Source: Anaerolineae bacterium
Lineage (GTDB): Bacteria > Chloroflexota > Anaerolineae > B4-G1 > SLSP01
Direction: 5' to 3'
DNA length: 54,220 nucleotides
Assembly: GCA_026991395.1 (NCBI GenBank)
Contig: JALXBP010000085.1
Location: 1-54,220 of the forward strand
In this document: positions 36,101 to 44,017 of the stretch, piece by piece
Layout of the letters: every line of letters begins with the position of its first letter
Position numbering within the stretch: the first letter of the stretch is position 1
Notes under the pieces: model-generated
The model's input: the letters and a program-made list of their open reading frames with translations, nothing else
The model's database searches: none
Told to the model about the DNA's origin: nothing
Made by a program: the position numbers and the translations under genes

Positions 36101-36871
36101 CTACCCCTTGCGGCACAAGAAGATCGTCTCGTCCAGCGGGAGGCCAAAACGCTCGATCTCCTGCGCCGAAGCGATCGCGCGTGCCGTCACAGGCTCGACG
36201 GCGAAGCCGCTCCCCCGCAGCCGCTCGACGAAATCCGGCCCGTAAGCGCGGACGTGATCGAACTGCCCGAAGAGGCGCTCGCGCTCGACGGGCGAAGTGA
36301 TCGACGGGTCCTCGATCGTGCGCTCGGCGATGATCGGGACGAGGAGGACCGCCACGCCGCCGTCCCGCAAGACGCGATGGGACTCTCGCAGCGCGGCGCG
36401 GTCATCGGGGACGTGCTCCAGCACGTGGCTGCAATAGACGAAGTCGAAAGCGCCATCGGGGAAGCCGAGGCGCATCACATCCATCTTGACCTGCGCCCGT
36501 GCGTAGCGGTCGAGGCTCACGTAGCCCGCCACGTGCTGCCGGAAGTAGGCCGTCAGCGCAGGCTCCGGGGCCACGTGGAGGAAGCGCCCCCGCCCCTCCG
36601 CCCAGAGTTGGCGGCGTTCGAAGAGCAGCCAGACGAGCCGGTGCCGCTGCAGCGACCAGCAGACCGGGCAGTAGCGATGGTAGGGGCGATGCAGCGGCAG
36701 GAAGCCCCGCAGCGAGCTGCCGCAGACAGGACAGCGGTACCGCTCCCCACGGAAGAGCCACCGCCGCCAGGAGACCGGCAGCGAGGTGAGCACCAGCCCG
36801 CCCGCGAAGTGGAAGAGCCGCCGCCACGGATGGGGCGAATGGAGCGCGGCCTGTAGTCTCGCGCGGTTCAC
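36101..36871 (-). CDS. SAM-dependent methyltransferase with N-terminal zinc ribbon
   Basis: This 256-aa protein has a basic head, a four-cysteine ribbon (C47, C50, C68, C71) and a class I methyltransferase core. The core shows FLHVAPEPALTAYF and YVSLDRYARAQVKMDVMRLGFPDGAFDFVYCSHVLEHVPDD, read as motifs I to IV. The ribbon may bind zinc and place the substrate. Its GTG overlaps the ThpR stop by 4 nt (GTGA), so it is the coupled last gene of the UbiD operon. Possible substrates are unknown; a quinone link is only inferred from UbiD. A weak hairpin (CCCGC/GCGGG) follows near 36080-36093. Confidence 0.85.
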   Translation of the reverse strand: MNRARLQAALHSPHPWRRLFHFAGGLVLTSLPVSWRRWLFRGERYRCPVCGSSLRGFLPLHRPYHRYCPVCWSLQRHRLVWLLFERRQLWAEGRGRFLHVAPEPALTAYFRQHVAGYVSLDRYARAQVKMDVMRLGFPDGAFDFVYCSHVLEHVPDDRAALRESHRVLRDGGVAVLLVPIIAERTIEDPSITSPVERERLFGQFDHVRAYGPDFVERLRGSGFAVEPVTARAIASAQEIERFGLPLDETIFLCRKG

Positions 36872-37464
36872 GCTTGCCCTCCCAACGGGAATCGCCGCAG
36901 CGGTCTGTACTCCGCCCCGCTCGGCTTGAGGATGCTGCGGAAGAGGATCATCGCCTCGGCGGGCGTGGTGCCCAGCGTCAGAGGACGCGCCATCTCTGCG
37001 CGAAAGGCCTCGCCAATCCCGGCCACCTCGTCGCGGCGGAGGCCGCGCTGAACGCGCCCCAAAGTCAGGTGCGGGTGGAAGGGGCGCGCATCGGGACGAT
37101 GGCCCAGCGAGGCCAGCGCCTCGTTGACGGCGGCGTGGAGGAGCGTCAGCGGCTCGCCCCCCTCGATGCCGACCCAGAGGACGCGCGGACGACGCGGCGA
37201 GGGGAAAGCCCCCAGCCCGCCCACCGCCAAGGTGAAGGGCGGGACGTGGCGGGCGACGGCGGTCAGCGCCGCCGAGATCGGCTCGACCTGCGCGGCGGGA
37301 ATTTCGCCGAGGAAGAAGAGCGTCAGATGGATGCCCTCCGTCCGCACCCAGCGCACTCCGTAGGGGATGCGGCGGCGCAGACGGCGCTGCACACGCGACA
37401 AAGCCTCGTGCATCGCCTCGGAAAGGGGAAGCGCCACGAAGGTACGCAACTCTTCATCGGCCAT
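36868..37464 (-). CDS. thpR: RNA 2',3'-cyclic phosphodiesterase (2'-5' RNA ligase family)
   Basis: This 198-aa protein has both HxTx catalytic motifs, HLTL (46-49) and HLTL (132-135), with the typical TFVALPL start and the FFLGEI strand. The family opens cyclic phosphates on RNA ends and can join 2'-5' bonds. It overlaps the UbiD stop by 11 nt and is coupled to the methyltransferase gene after it. GGAGG lies before ATG 37464. Confidence 0.94.
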   Translation of the reverse strand: MADEELRTFVALPLSEAMHEALSRVQRRLRRRIPYGVRWVRTEGIHLTLFFLGEIPAAQVEPISAALTAVARHVPPFTLAVGGLGAFPSPRRPRVLWVGIEGGEPLTLLHAAVNEALASLGHRPDARPFHPHLTLGRVQRGLRRDEVAGIGEAFRAEMARPLTLGTTPAEAMILFRSILKPSGAEYRPLRRFPLGGQA

Positions 37465-38938
37465 TTTCGCCTCCTTCCGACCACAGCCGCCGCCAGAGCG
37501 CGGCCATCCGCTCGACAACCGCCTCGTCCATCCGCGCCACCTGCGGCCAGCCGCGCGTGTAGCCCTCCTCCGGCCACTTCGCCGTCGCATCGACGCCGAT
37601 CTTGCCGCCGAAGGCCTCGCGATAGGAAGCGTGATCGAGCTGATCGACCGGCCCCTCGGTGATGACCACGTCGCGGCTCCAGTCCACGTTGCCCAGGGCC
37701 TGCCAGGCCGCCTCCATCGGGTTCTGCACGTCCACCCACTCGTCCACGACGACGATGGCCTTCGCCAGGCTGAGGAGCGCCAGCCCCCAGAGGCCGAAGA
37801 TGACCTTGCGGGCATGGCCGGGATAGCGTTTGCGGATGCTCACCAGCACCAGGTTGTGGAAGACACCCGCGGCAGGCATCGAGAAATCGACCACCTCCGG
37901 CAGGAAGAGTTGGAGGAGCGGGAGGAAGAGCCGCTCCGTCGCCTTGCCCATCCAGTAGTCCTCCATCGGCGGCGGGCCGACGACGGTCGCGGGGTAGATC
38001 GGCTCGCGGCGGCGGGTGATGGCCGTAACGTGGAAGGCGGGGAAGCGCTCCACCGGCGTGTAGTAGCCGGTATGATCGCCGAACGGCCCCTCGTCGCGGT
38101 AATCGGTCAGATCGACGTAGCCCTCGATGACCACGTCGGCCTCGGCGGGCACCTCCAGCGGCTGGCTGACGCAGGGGACGAAGGGGACCGGCTCGCCGCG
38201 CAGCCAACCGGCGAGGAGATACTCGTCCACATCGGGGGGAAGCGGCGCGGAGGCCGACCAGATGCAGGCCGGATCGCCGCCCAGGACGATGGCCGCCGGG
38301 ATACGCGATTCGCCCAGTTCACGCGCCAGCCGCTCGTGCTCCGCGCCGCCCTTGTGCCGCTGCCAGTGGACGATGAGCGTCCGCTCGTCCACCTTCTGCA
38401 GACGGTACATCCCCACGTTGCGCACGCCGGTGCGCGGATTGCGCGTGATGACCTGCGGCAAGGTGATGAAGGGGCCGCCGTCGAGCGGCCAGGTGGTGAG
38501 GATGGGCAGCGCGTCCAGCGAGGGAGCCTCGCGCTCGATGACCTCCTGCACGGGTGCGCGGCGGACGCGGCGCGGCTTCAGCCCCGCGGCACGCATCGCC
38601 GAGGCCAGTTCGGCCCCGCGCTTCAGCGCCGAGCGCAGGTCTCCGGGCGGTCGCGTATCCAGCAGCGCCGCCAGGTTGCGCCGCAGCGCCTCCAGTTCCT
38701 CCACGTGGAGCGCCCAGGCCATCCGCCGCGCCGAGCCGAAGAGATTGGTCAGCACGGGCATCGAATGGCCGCGCACGTTGGTGAAGAGGAGCGCCTTGTT
38801 CCGCGCCGGTTCCGCCTGCATCGCACGGCGGCTCAGTTCGGCGATCTCGAGTTCGGTGGAAAGCGGCTGCTCGATGCGCCGCAACTCACCTGCCGCCTCC
38901 AGACGGGCGACGAAATCACGCAAGGGATGACGCGCCAT
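37454..38938 (-). CDS. UbiD family prenylated-FMN decarboxylase
   Basis: This 494-aa protein removes a carboxyl group from an aromatic or alkenyl acid using prenylated FMN. It shows the usual UbiD blocks: LRDFVARLEAAGELRRI, NVGMYRLQ, HWQRHKGG, EGPFGDHTGYYTP, and the late GGKIGVDATAKWPEEG. The family makes precursors of ubiquinone or menaquinone, or degrades aromatics. No UbiX gene is seen in the window. The lack of neighbouring quinone genes leaves the pathway open. It overlaps the Nudix stop by 23 nt and the ThpR start by 11 nt, in an operon of six genes. Confidence 0.94.
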   Translation of the reverse strand: MARHPLRDFVARLEAAGELRRIEQPLSTELEIAELSRRAMQAEPARNKALLFTNVRGHSMPVLTNLFGSARRMAWALHVEELEALRRNLAALLDTRPPGDLRSALKRGAELASAMRAAGLKPRRVRRAPVQEVIEREAPSLDALPILTTWPLDGGPFITLPQVITRNPRTGVRNVGMYRLQKVDERTLIVHWQRHKGGAEHERLARELGESRIPAAIVLGGDPACIWSASAPLPPDVDEYLLAGWLRGEPVPFVPCVSQPLEVPAEADVVIEGYVDLTDYRDEGPFGDHTGYYTPVERFPAFHVTAITRRREPIYPATVVGPPPMEDYWMGKATERLFLPLLQLFLPEVVDFSMPAAGVFHNLVLVSIRKRYPGHARKVIFGLWGLALLSLAKAIVVVDEWVDVQNPMEAAWQALGNVDWSRDVVITEGPVDQLDHASYREAFGGKIGVDATAKWPEEGYTRGWPQVARMDEAVVERMAALWRRLWSEGGENGR

Positions 38939-39431
38939 CGTCCGCCCCCCATTCGATCGTCAAGCGGCCCGCCTCGTCGAAGAAGTAGCGGGCGAAGCGC
39001 AGCGGCCCCGGCTCCAGAATGCGCGGCAGAAGCTGCGGCAGGTCGTCCACGAGCGGAAGAGCGGCCCACTGCTCCGGCGCGATCCACTCGGCCACGCCCT
39101 CGGCGGAGGGGCGGGGATGGGCATCGGGCGGGGCCTCGCCGACGAAGACGAAGAGCATCACGCCGGGCGGATGGGGGAAGGTTACGTGGATGACGGCCCG
39201 CAGCGCCAGGTCGGCCTCCAGTCCCGTCTCCTCGCGCAACTCGCGGCGGGCACTTTCCAGCGGACTTTCGCCCGCTTCGATGTGGCCGCCGACGCCGTTG
39301 TAGCGTCCGGCCCAGAGCCGCTTCCCCTCCGCGCCGCGCAGGAGGAGCACCTCCTGCCCGCGTCGCAGGAAGATGAGCGTGCGGGGGATGACGGCGTAGC
39401 GTCGGCTATCGTTGAGTGGCGTCGTCGCCAT
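38916..39431 (-). CDS. Nudix hydrolase (MutT/8-oxo-dGTP type)
   Basis: This 171-aa protein has a full Nudix box starting GGHIEAGESPLESARR (48-63) and ending ELREETGL (64-71), matching GX5EX7REUXEEXGU. N-terminal strands fit the MTH1/MutT branch, which cleaves oxidised nucleoside triphosphates, but other substrates are possible. It overlaps the barrel-protein gene before it by 26 nt and the UbiD start by 23 nt. Confidence 0.93.
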   Translation of the reverse strand: MATTPLNDSRRYAVIPRTLIFLRRGQEVLLLRGAEGKRLWAGRYNGVGGHIEAGESPLESARRELREETGLEADLALRAVIHVTFPHPPGVMLFVFVGEAPPDAHPRPSAEGVAEWIAPEQWAALPLVDDLPQLLPRILEPGPLRFARYFFDEAGRLTIEWGADDGASSLA

Positions 39432-40356
39432 AGGGATTGCCTCCGTAGCAGGTGATGAGGGTGCAGGCCGCTTCCCAGGTCAGCCAGCGGCTCGGACGGC
39501 CTCGTTTTTCCACGGGCAGGCGCGAGGAGATCATCCGCTGCTGTATCCAGCGTCCCGTCTCCGACTGGGCCGCGACGAGCGCCTCCAGCAGCGGGCGGAA
39601 GCGCGGCTCATCCGGCGGCGTGCGGGGGGCCAGGACGGCGCACAGTTCGGAAAGGTCGCTTTCGTCGTAGCGGGGGTAATGGAGTTGCCGCCAGCGTCGA
39701 TGCTGCCGCCGCAGATCCCAGCGGAAATCGAGCAGGAGGGTGCGCAGCCGCTCCGTGGCCGCTTCGACCTCCTCATCGCGCAGAGCTTCCGGCAGCGCAT
39801 TGAGCGCCGCCAGCGCCTTGATCCAGGCCGTCGCGCAGCCGTCATCGCCCTGATGGCAATGCTCCACGCGGTCATCGTGGAGCACGGCCTGCACCAGATA
39901 GCGCAGCGAGGAGTGGAAGCGCAGATCGTCGCCGAAGCCGAAATGGTTCAGCGTCCACAGCGCAAGGCCGGTGTATCCGATGGGCGGGATCGCCCCGCCG
40001 CCAATCGGCGCGAAGGCTCCGTTGGGATCGCGCCCGTAAGCCAAGAGCAGCTCGCAGCCGCTTTGCGTCGTCGGATGCGGCGGCGTGCCGAACTGCGCCA
40101 GCGCGTAGAGCGTCCCCGCCGTGCCGATCGAGGCTCCGAAGAAGGGCAGTGTCCGCCTGCCCCAGCCGTGGCGGGCGTTGGCCTCGTCCAACACCTCGGC
40201 GATGGGATGCCAGGCGAGGAAGGCCGCGACCGCCTCCCGCAGCGCCGCAGCCGGGCGGCGGAAGATGCAGCGCAACGTCGCCAGCCGGACAGCGGGATTG
40301 GCCGGCTCCAGCAGCCAGGGGACGGGATCACGACGCAGGTGAGCCAGCCATCCCAT
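39406..40356 (-). CDS. Prenyltransferase/squalene-oxidase-like alpha barrel protein
   Basis: This 316-aa all-helical protein has repeated aromatic helices (PHPTTQSGCELLLAYGRDPN; GYTGLALWTLNHFGFGDD; WLTWEAACTLITCYG) like an alpha/alpha toroid of the terpene cyclase and prenyltransferase clan. It lacks the DxDD acid motif of squalene cyclases, so enzyme activity is not shown. ATG 40356 is used; a GTG at 40368 is possible, with a ribosome site (GAGGAG) one base away, so less likely. Confidence 0.65.
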   Translation of the reverse strand: MGWLAHLRRDPVPWLLEPANPAVRLATLRCIFRRPAAALREAVAAFLAWHPIAEVLDEANARHGWGRRTLPFFGASIGTAGTLYALAQFGTPPHPTTQSGCELLLAYGRDPNGAFAPIGGGAIPPIGYTGLALWTLNHFGFGDDLRFHSSLRYLVQAVLHDDRVEHCHQGDDGCATAWIKALAALNALPEALRDEEVEAATERLRTLLLDFRWDLRRQHRRWRQLHYPRYDESDLSELCAVLAPRTPPDEPRFRPLLEALVAAQSETGRWIQQRMISSRLPVEKRGRPSRWLTWEAACTLITCYGGNPYGDDATQR

Positions 40357-40389
40357 TCGAGTTCGCACGCTCCTCGCCGTCGTGCCGAC

Positions 40390-40884
40390 CTACAGCTTGT
40401 AGCCGATCATCCGCAGGAAACCGTGCCGCCAGTTGATCCCTTCCTCGTCCTCGATGCCCTTCGGGGGTACGCCGTCGATGACACCGAGAATGCCGCGGCC
40501 CTGCGCCGTCTCGGCGACGATCACCTCCAGGGGATTGGCCGTTGCGCAGAAGATGCGGGCGACTTCCGGCACCATCTTCAGGGCGTTGAGGACGTTGACG
40601 GGGTAGAAGCCCTCGCCGAGGAAGAGGACGAAGCTGTGCCCGGCCCCGATCGCCATCGCCGCCTTCTGCGCCAGCTCGATGAGCGCTTCATCGGTACCCG
40701 ACCAGCGGACGAGCGCCTTGCCGGAGGCTTCACAGAAGGCCAGACCGAACTTGATCCCCGGCACGGCGGTAACCATCGCCTCGTGGATATCCTCCACCGA
40801 TTTGATGAAATGCGTCTGTCCGATAATGACGTTGACCGTCTCCGGTTTTTCGACTTTCACCACGTCCAGCTTAACCTGGGTCAT
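40390..40884 (-). CDS. Adenosine-specific kinase (DUF355 family)
   Basis: This 164-aa protein matches the small adenosine-specific kinase family known mainly from archaea and thermophiles. VNVIIGQTHFIKSVEDIHEA, KFGLAFCEASGKALVRW and LVEV-type FYPVNVLNALKMVPEV are the main conserved blocks, with a C-terminal GIEDEEGINWRHGFLRMIGYK. It would phosphorylate adenosine for AMP salvage. AAGGAGG precedes its ATG. It opens the six-gene minus-strand operon (with ThpR, UbiD, Nudix). Confidence 0.88.
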   Translation of the reverse strand: MTQVKLDVVKVEKPETVNVIIGQTHFIKSVEDIHEAMVTAVPGIKFGLAFCEASGKALVRWSGTDEALIELAQKAAMAIGAGHSFVLFLGEGFYPVNVLNALKMVPEVARIFCATANPLEVIVAETAQGRGILGVIDGVPPKGIEDEEGINWRHGFLRMIGYKL

Positions 40885-40917
40885 TGCGCCTCCTTCGTCT
40901 TGCGGGTCTCTCTATGC

Positions 40918-40947
40918 AAAGGCGGCGATGGCTCACGCATCGCCGCC
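40918..40947 (-). terminator. Terminator of the response-regulator gene
   Basis: GGCGGCGATG/CATCGCCGCC forms a perfect 10-bp stem with a 7-nt loop, followed by TTT on the minus strand. Confidence 0.75.
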
Positions 40948-40965
40948 CGCTCCAAACGGCACACG

Positions 40966-41361
40966 TCAGGGCCGGATGTCCAGCCCCAGCACGCGGTTCA
41001 CACTCCTCAGCAGTTCCTTCGGCCCGAAGGGCTTGGTCACGTAATCGTCCACCTTGGCAATGTGCAGTCCCAACACACGGTCGATACTCTGCGCCTTCGC
41101 CGTGACGACGATGACGGGGATCGAGGCCAACTCCGGATCGGCCTTCATCAGTTGGTAGACCTCCCAGCCGTCCATATCGGGCATCATCAGGTCCAGGAGG
41201 ATGAGATCGGGCTGCTCCCGTTTCACCGCCTCCAGGCCCTCCTTGCCCCCCACCGCGCCGACAACCTCGAATTGATGCCGCGCCAAAATCAGGCGAATGA
41301 GGTCGATCATCTCCGGTTCATCCTCGATGCAGACGACCTTGCGCATACCCTCCTCTGTCAT
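40966..41361 (-). CDS. Stand-alone response-regulator receiver protein
   Basis: This 131-aa protein is a single CheY-like receiver: E13/D14, phosphoacceptor D57 in LLDLMMPDMDG, T87 and K110. It has no output domain. It would pass phosphate or bind a partner. D57's surroundings are nearly the same as in the receiver fused to the enzyme at 1-1620. No histidine kinase gene is in the window. Two starts are possible, ATG 41361 (good ribosome site) and ATG 41346. A 22-codon reading frame overlaps its start. Confidence 0.93.
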   Translation of the reverse strand: MTEEGMRKVVCIEDEPEMIDLIRLILARHQFEVVGAVGGKEGLEAVKREQPDLILLDLMMPDMDGWEVYQLMKADPELASIPVIVVTAKAQSIDRVLGLHIAKVDDYVTKPFGPKELLRSVNRVLGLDIRP

Positions 41362-41426
41362 ATGACCCCCTCCTTCACCACCATTGTGTTATCGGAAACG
41401 AACGAAGAGAGTTCCAGATGCACCAT
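41358..41426 (-). CDS. Possible 22-codon upstream peptide overlapping the response-regulator start
   Basis: From ATG 41426, nine bases after the -10 box, 22 codons run to a TGA at 41360-41358 that overlaps ATG 41361 (ATGA). The peptide begins MVHLELSSFVSDN. It would start a nearly leaderless message. It may be chance. Confidence 0.3.
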   Translation of the reverse strand: MVHLELSSFVSDNTMVVKEGVI

Positions 41427-41435
41427 TCCTCCTTT

Positions 41436-41464
41436 AGTGTAGCAAAGGCTAAGACGCTTGTCAA
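41436..41464 (-). promoter_or_regulatory. Promoter for the response-regulator gene
   Basis: On the minus strand TTGACA (41464-41459) and TACACT (41441-41436) are spaced by 17 bp. AAAGGAGG follows directly, at about the start of the RNA. Confidence 0.75.
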
Positions 41465-41500
41465 CGCCACGCGGTCGTCCACGGGGGGCTGCGTCGCAGG

Positions 41501-42730
41501 CTATGCCGCCTTCTCGACCTTGAGGAAGCGCCGCTTGCCGACCTGGAGCACGTGCTCACCGGCAGGCAGCAGGGCATCGATGGCCCGAACCGGCTCGCCG
41601 TCGAGGCGCACGGCCCCCTGTCGGATGAGGCGGCGTGCTTCGCTCTTGCTCTTGACCAGGTTCGCGCGGTAAAGGGCCTCGACGACCTGAACGGGGGCGC
41701 TTTCGAGGTGCAATTCCGGCATCGATTCCGGCAGTCGCCGTTGCTGATGCACCCGTTCGAAGTAAGCCGCCGCGGCATCCGCCGCCTGCGAGCCGTGGAA
41801 GATATCGACGATCTCCCACGCCAGGCGCTTCTTCGCCTCCATCGGGTGGAGCGTGCCCGCCGCGATCGCCGCTTCGAGTTCCCGAATCTGCGCGGGCGGC
41901 CACCGTGTAACGAGGACGAAATACTGATGCATCGCCTCATCGGGCAGGCTCATCACCTTGCCGTACATCACCTCCGGCGGCTCGGAGATACCGATGTAGT
42001 TTCCCAGGCTCTTGGACATGCGCATCTTGCCGTCGGTGCCGACGAGGATGGGCACCGTGAGCGGAATCTGCGGCTTCTGTCCAAAGGCTTCCTGCAGCTT
42101 GCGACCGGCCATGATGTTGAAGAGCTGCTCCGTTGCGCCCAATTGCACGTCGGCCTGGAGCGCGACGGCATCGTAGCCTTGCATCAGCGCGTAGAAGAAC
42201 TCGTGCAGCCAGATGGGATCGCCGCGGTCGAAGCGCCTGGCGAAGTTGTCGCGGGTGAGGAACTGCTGCACGGTGAAGAGGGAGGCCATCTCGATGATTT
42301 CCTTGAAGGTCAGCTTGCTCAGCCACTCGCCGTTGTAGCGGACCTCGGTCTTTTCGCGGTCGAGGATGCGGAAAGCCTGCTCGGCGTAGGTGCGGGCATG
42401 CTCCATCACCTGCTCTTCGCTCGGACGCGGACGGGCCTTGTCCTTGTCGGAAGGATCGCCGATGAGCGCCGTGTAGGTGCCGATGACGAAGATGGCCTGA
42501 TGCCCCAACTCCTGGAACTGGCGCAGCTTGCGCATGGTGATCGTGTGGCCCAGGTGGAGATCGGGCGAGGTAGGATCGTAGCCGCAATAGACGCGCAGCG
42601 GACGCCCCGTCTCTATCGACTCGCTCAGGCGCTGACGAAGCTCCTCGCGCATATGCTCGTAAAGCTGCGCGTCGCCGTATTCCACGCCACGCATCAGGAT
42701 GTCCAACTGCTCATCGACTGGCGTTGTCAT
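41501..42730 (-). CDS. tyrS: Tyrosine--tRNA ligase
   Basis: This 409-aa class I synthetase has HLGH (59-62), the KMRMSKS signature (about 234-242) and an S4 RNA-binding domain at the C-terminus (about 345-405; [22 protein letters not shown]). It charges tRNA-Tyr. Length fits the TyrZ-like branch rather than the longer TyrS1. GGAGG lies before ATG 42730. It is transcribed alone. Confidence 0.96.
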   Translation of the reverse strand: MTTPVDEQLDILMRGVEYGDAQLYEHMREELRQRLSESIETGRPLRVYCGYDPTSPDLHLGHTITMRKLRQFQELGHQAIFVIGTYTALIGDPSDKDKARPRPSEEQVMEHARTYAEQAFRILDREKTEVRYNGEWLSKLTFKEIIEMASLFTVQQFLTRDNFARRFDRGDPIWLHEFFYALMQGYDAVALQADVQLGATEQLFNIMAGRKLQEAFGQKPQIPLTVPILVGTDGKMRMSKSLGNYIGISEPPEVMYGKVMSLPDEAMHQYFVLVTRWPPAQIRELEAAIAAGTLHPMEAKKRLAWEIVDIFHGSQAADAAAAYFERVHQQRRLPESMPELHLESAPVQVVEALYRANLVKSKSEARRLIRQGAVRLDGEPVRAIDALLPAGEHVLQVGKRRFLKVEKAA

Positions 42731-42759
42731 CGTTTTCGCCTCCGCTATGATGATGTCCC

Positions 42760-42787
42760 ATTATACGATGAGGAAGGTCTCTGTCCA
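42760..42787 (-). promoter_or_regulatory. Promoter for tyrS
   Basis: On the minus strand TGGACA (42787-42782) and TATAAT (42765-42760) are spaced by 16 bp. No T-box leader is visible before tyrS: the gap is too short. Confidence 0.65.
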
Positions 42788-42809
42788 GCCTGCAAGCGCT
42801 CGCGACAGG

Positions 42810-44006
42810 CTACTGGCTTGCGTCGAAGCTGTCCCCGTCCCGACGCAACCGCATCGCCACGGCCTCTTCCCATCGCGCAAGGGCGCGGTCGAGGTCGTAA
42901 TGGGCGGTGACGAAGGCGACTCCCCTCTCGGCCTGACGCCGCGCACGGGCACGGTCGCGCAACAGGGCGACGATCGCCTCCGCGAAGGCCCGCGCATCGT
43001 CGGCCAGCGTGATCGCCTCCGGCGGCGCACCGACGCCGTGATTGCTCTGCGGCGTCGCAACAACGGGAACCCCCATCGCCATCGCATCGAGGACCTTCTG
43101 CAGCAGCCCCCCGGCCACGAGCATCGGCGAGACGAAGAGGTCGGCGGCGCGATACCACGCAGCCAGGTCATCGACGAAGCCGGTAACGTGCACCCCCTCG
43201 CGCCCGTCCCACCCCCTCACTGCCGCGGGAGGATGGGCGCCCACGACGTAGAAGCTCGCCTCCGGTTCGGCGCGGCGCACATCGGGCCAGACGTGCTCAA
43301 GGAACCAGCGCACGGCCTCGATGTTGAAGGCGCGATCCATCGCCCCGACGAAGAGGAGGTTGCGTCCTTTCGCCACGGCGGGAGGGCCGTGCCGCGCCTC
43401 CGGCGGGAAGGACGGCTCCAGCGGCAGCGTGAGGAGATCACCGCGGCCCGTCGCCGCAACGAGCAAGCGCCGATCGCCTTCCGAGATGGCGGCGAGAACG
43501 GCGTAGCGGCGGTAGAGCCACGGCTCCGCCCGACGGAAGGCCCACCGGAGGATTTCCGCCCGTCCCCGCGCCGCTCCCCGCAGCGAGGCAGCACGCTGGG
43601 CGGCGAGGAACCAGTTGACATCGTGGGCGCGGAAGGAGAGCACCGGCAGGCCCAGCGTGGCCACGCCCGTCTGGGCGAACTCGACGTGCAGGAGATCGGG
43701 GCGGAACCGGTCGAGCGCCCGGATCACCGCACGGCGGAGGGCGACGTAACTGCGCAGGAGGGCCAGCGGTCTCGGCGCAGCGATCGCGCGATGGTGTGGC
43801 ACGAGGATGAGCCGCCCCTCGCACAACCCTTCCAGCGCGGCAAGGGCCTTGCCATACCGACGCCGCTCCTCCTCGTCGATGCGGGCGACCAGCGAAAGAC
43901 GATGACCACGCTCCCGCAAGCGCACCAGCAAGCGCCACACCGACTGTCCACCGGCATGGCCGATCTGCGGTGCCGGGAACTGCTTGTAGGCAACGAGGAT
44001 GTGCAT
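42810..44006 (-). CDS. Glycosyltransferase family 4-like protein
   Basis: This 398-aa GT-B enzyme has an N-terminal domain (HILVAYKQFPAPQIGHAGGQSVWRL) and a C-terminal sugar-nucleotide domain. The latter ends in the GGLLQKVLDAMAMGVPVVATP block, where GT4 usually has Glu before AMA. VGAMDRAFNIEAVRWFLEHVWP marks the linker. It probably adds a sugar to a lipid or surface polymer at the membrane face. It follows RNase J with an 11-nt gap and no clear ribosome site, so it may rely on coupling. Confidence 0.88.
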   Translation of the reverse strand: MHILVAYKQFPAPQIGHAGGQSVWRLLVRLRERGHRLSLVARIDEEERRRYGKALAALEGLCEGRLILVPHHRAIAAPRPLALLRSYVALRRAVIRALDRFRPDLLHVEFAQTGVATLGLPVLSFRAHDVNWFLAAQRAASLRGAARGRAEILRWAFRRAEPWLYRRYAVLAAISEGDRRLLVAATGRGDLLTLPLEPSFPPEARHGPPAVAKGRNLLFVGAMDRAFNIEAVRWFLEHVWPDVRRAEPEASFYVVGAHPPAAVRGWDGREGVHVTGFVDDLAAWYRAADLFVSPMLVAGGLLQKVLDAMAMGVPVVATPQSNHGVGAPPEAITLADDARAFAEAIVALLRDRARARRQAERGVAFVTAHYDLDRALARWEEAVAMRLRRDGDSFDASQ

Positions 44007-44017
44007 CGTCTAAAGGC

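Noticed and set aside
40121-40342. Small plus-strand frames opposite the barrel-protein gene
   Set aside because: Arg/Pro-rich shadow translations with no ribosome site.
42731-42809. T-box leader before tyrS
   Set aside because: The promoter lies only about 30 nt before the start codon, leaving no room for a T-box.
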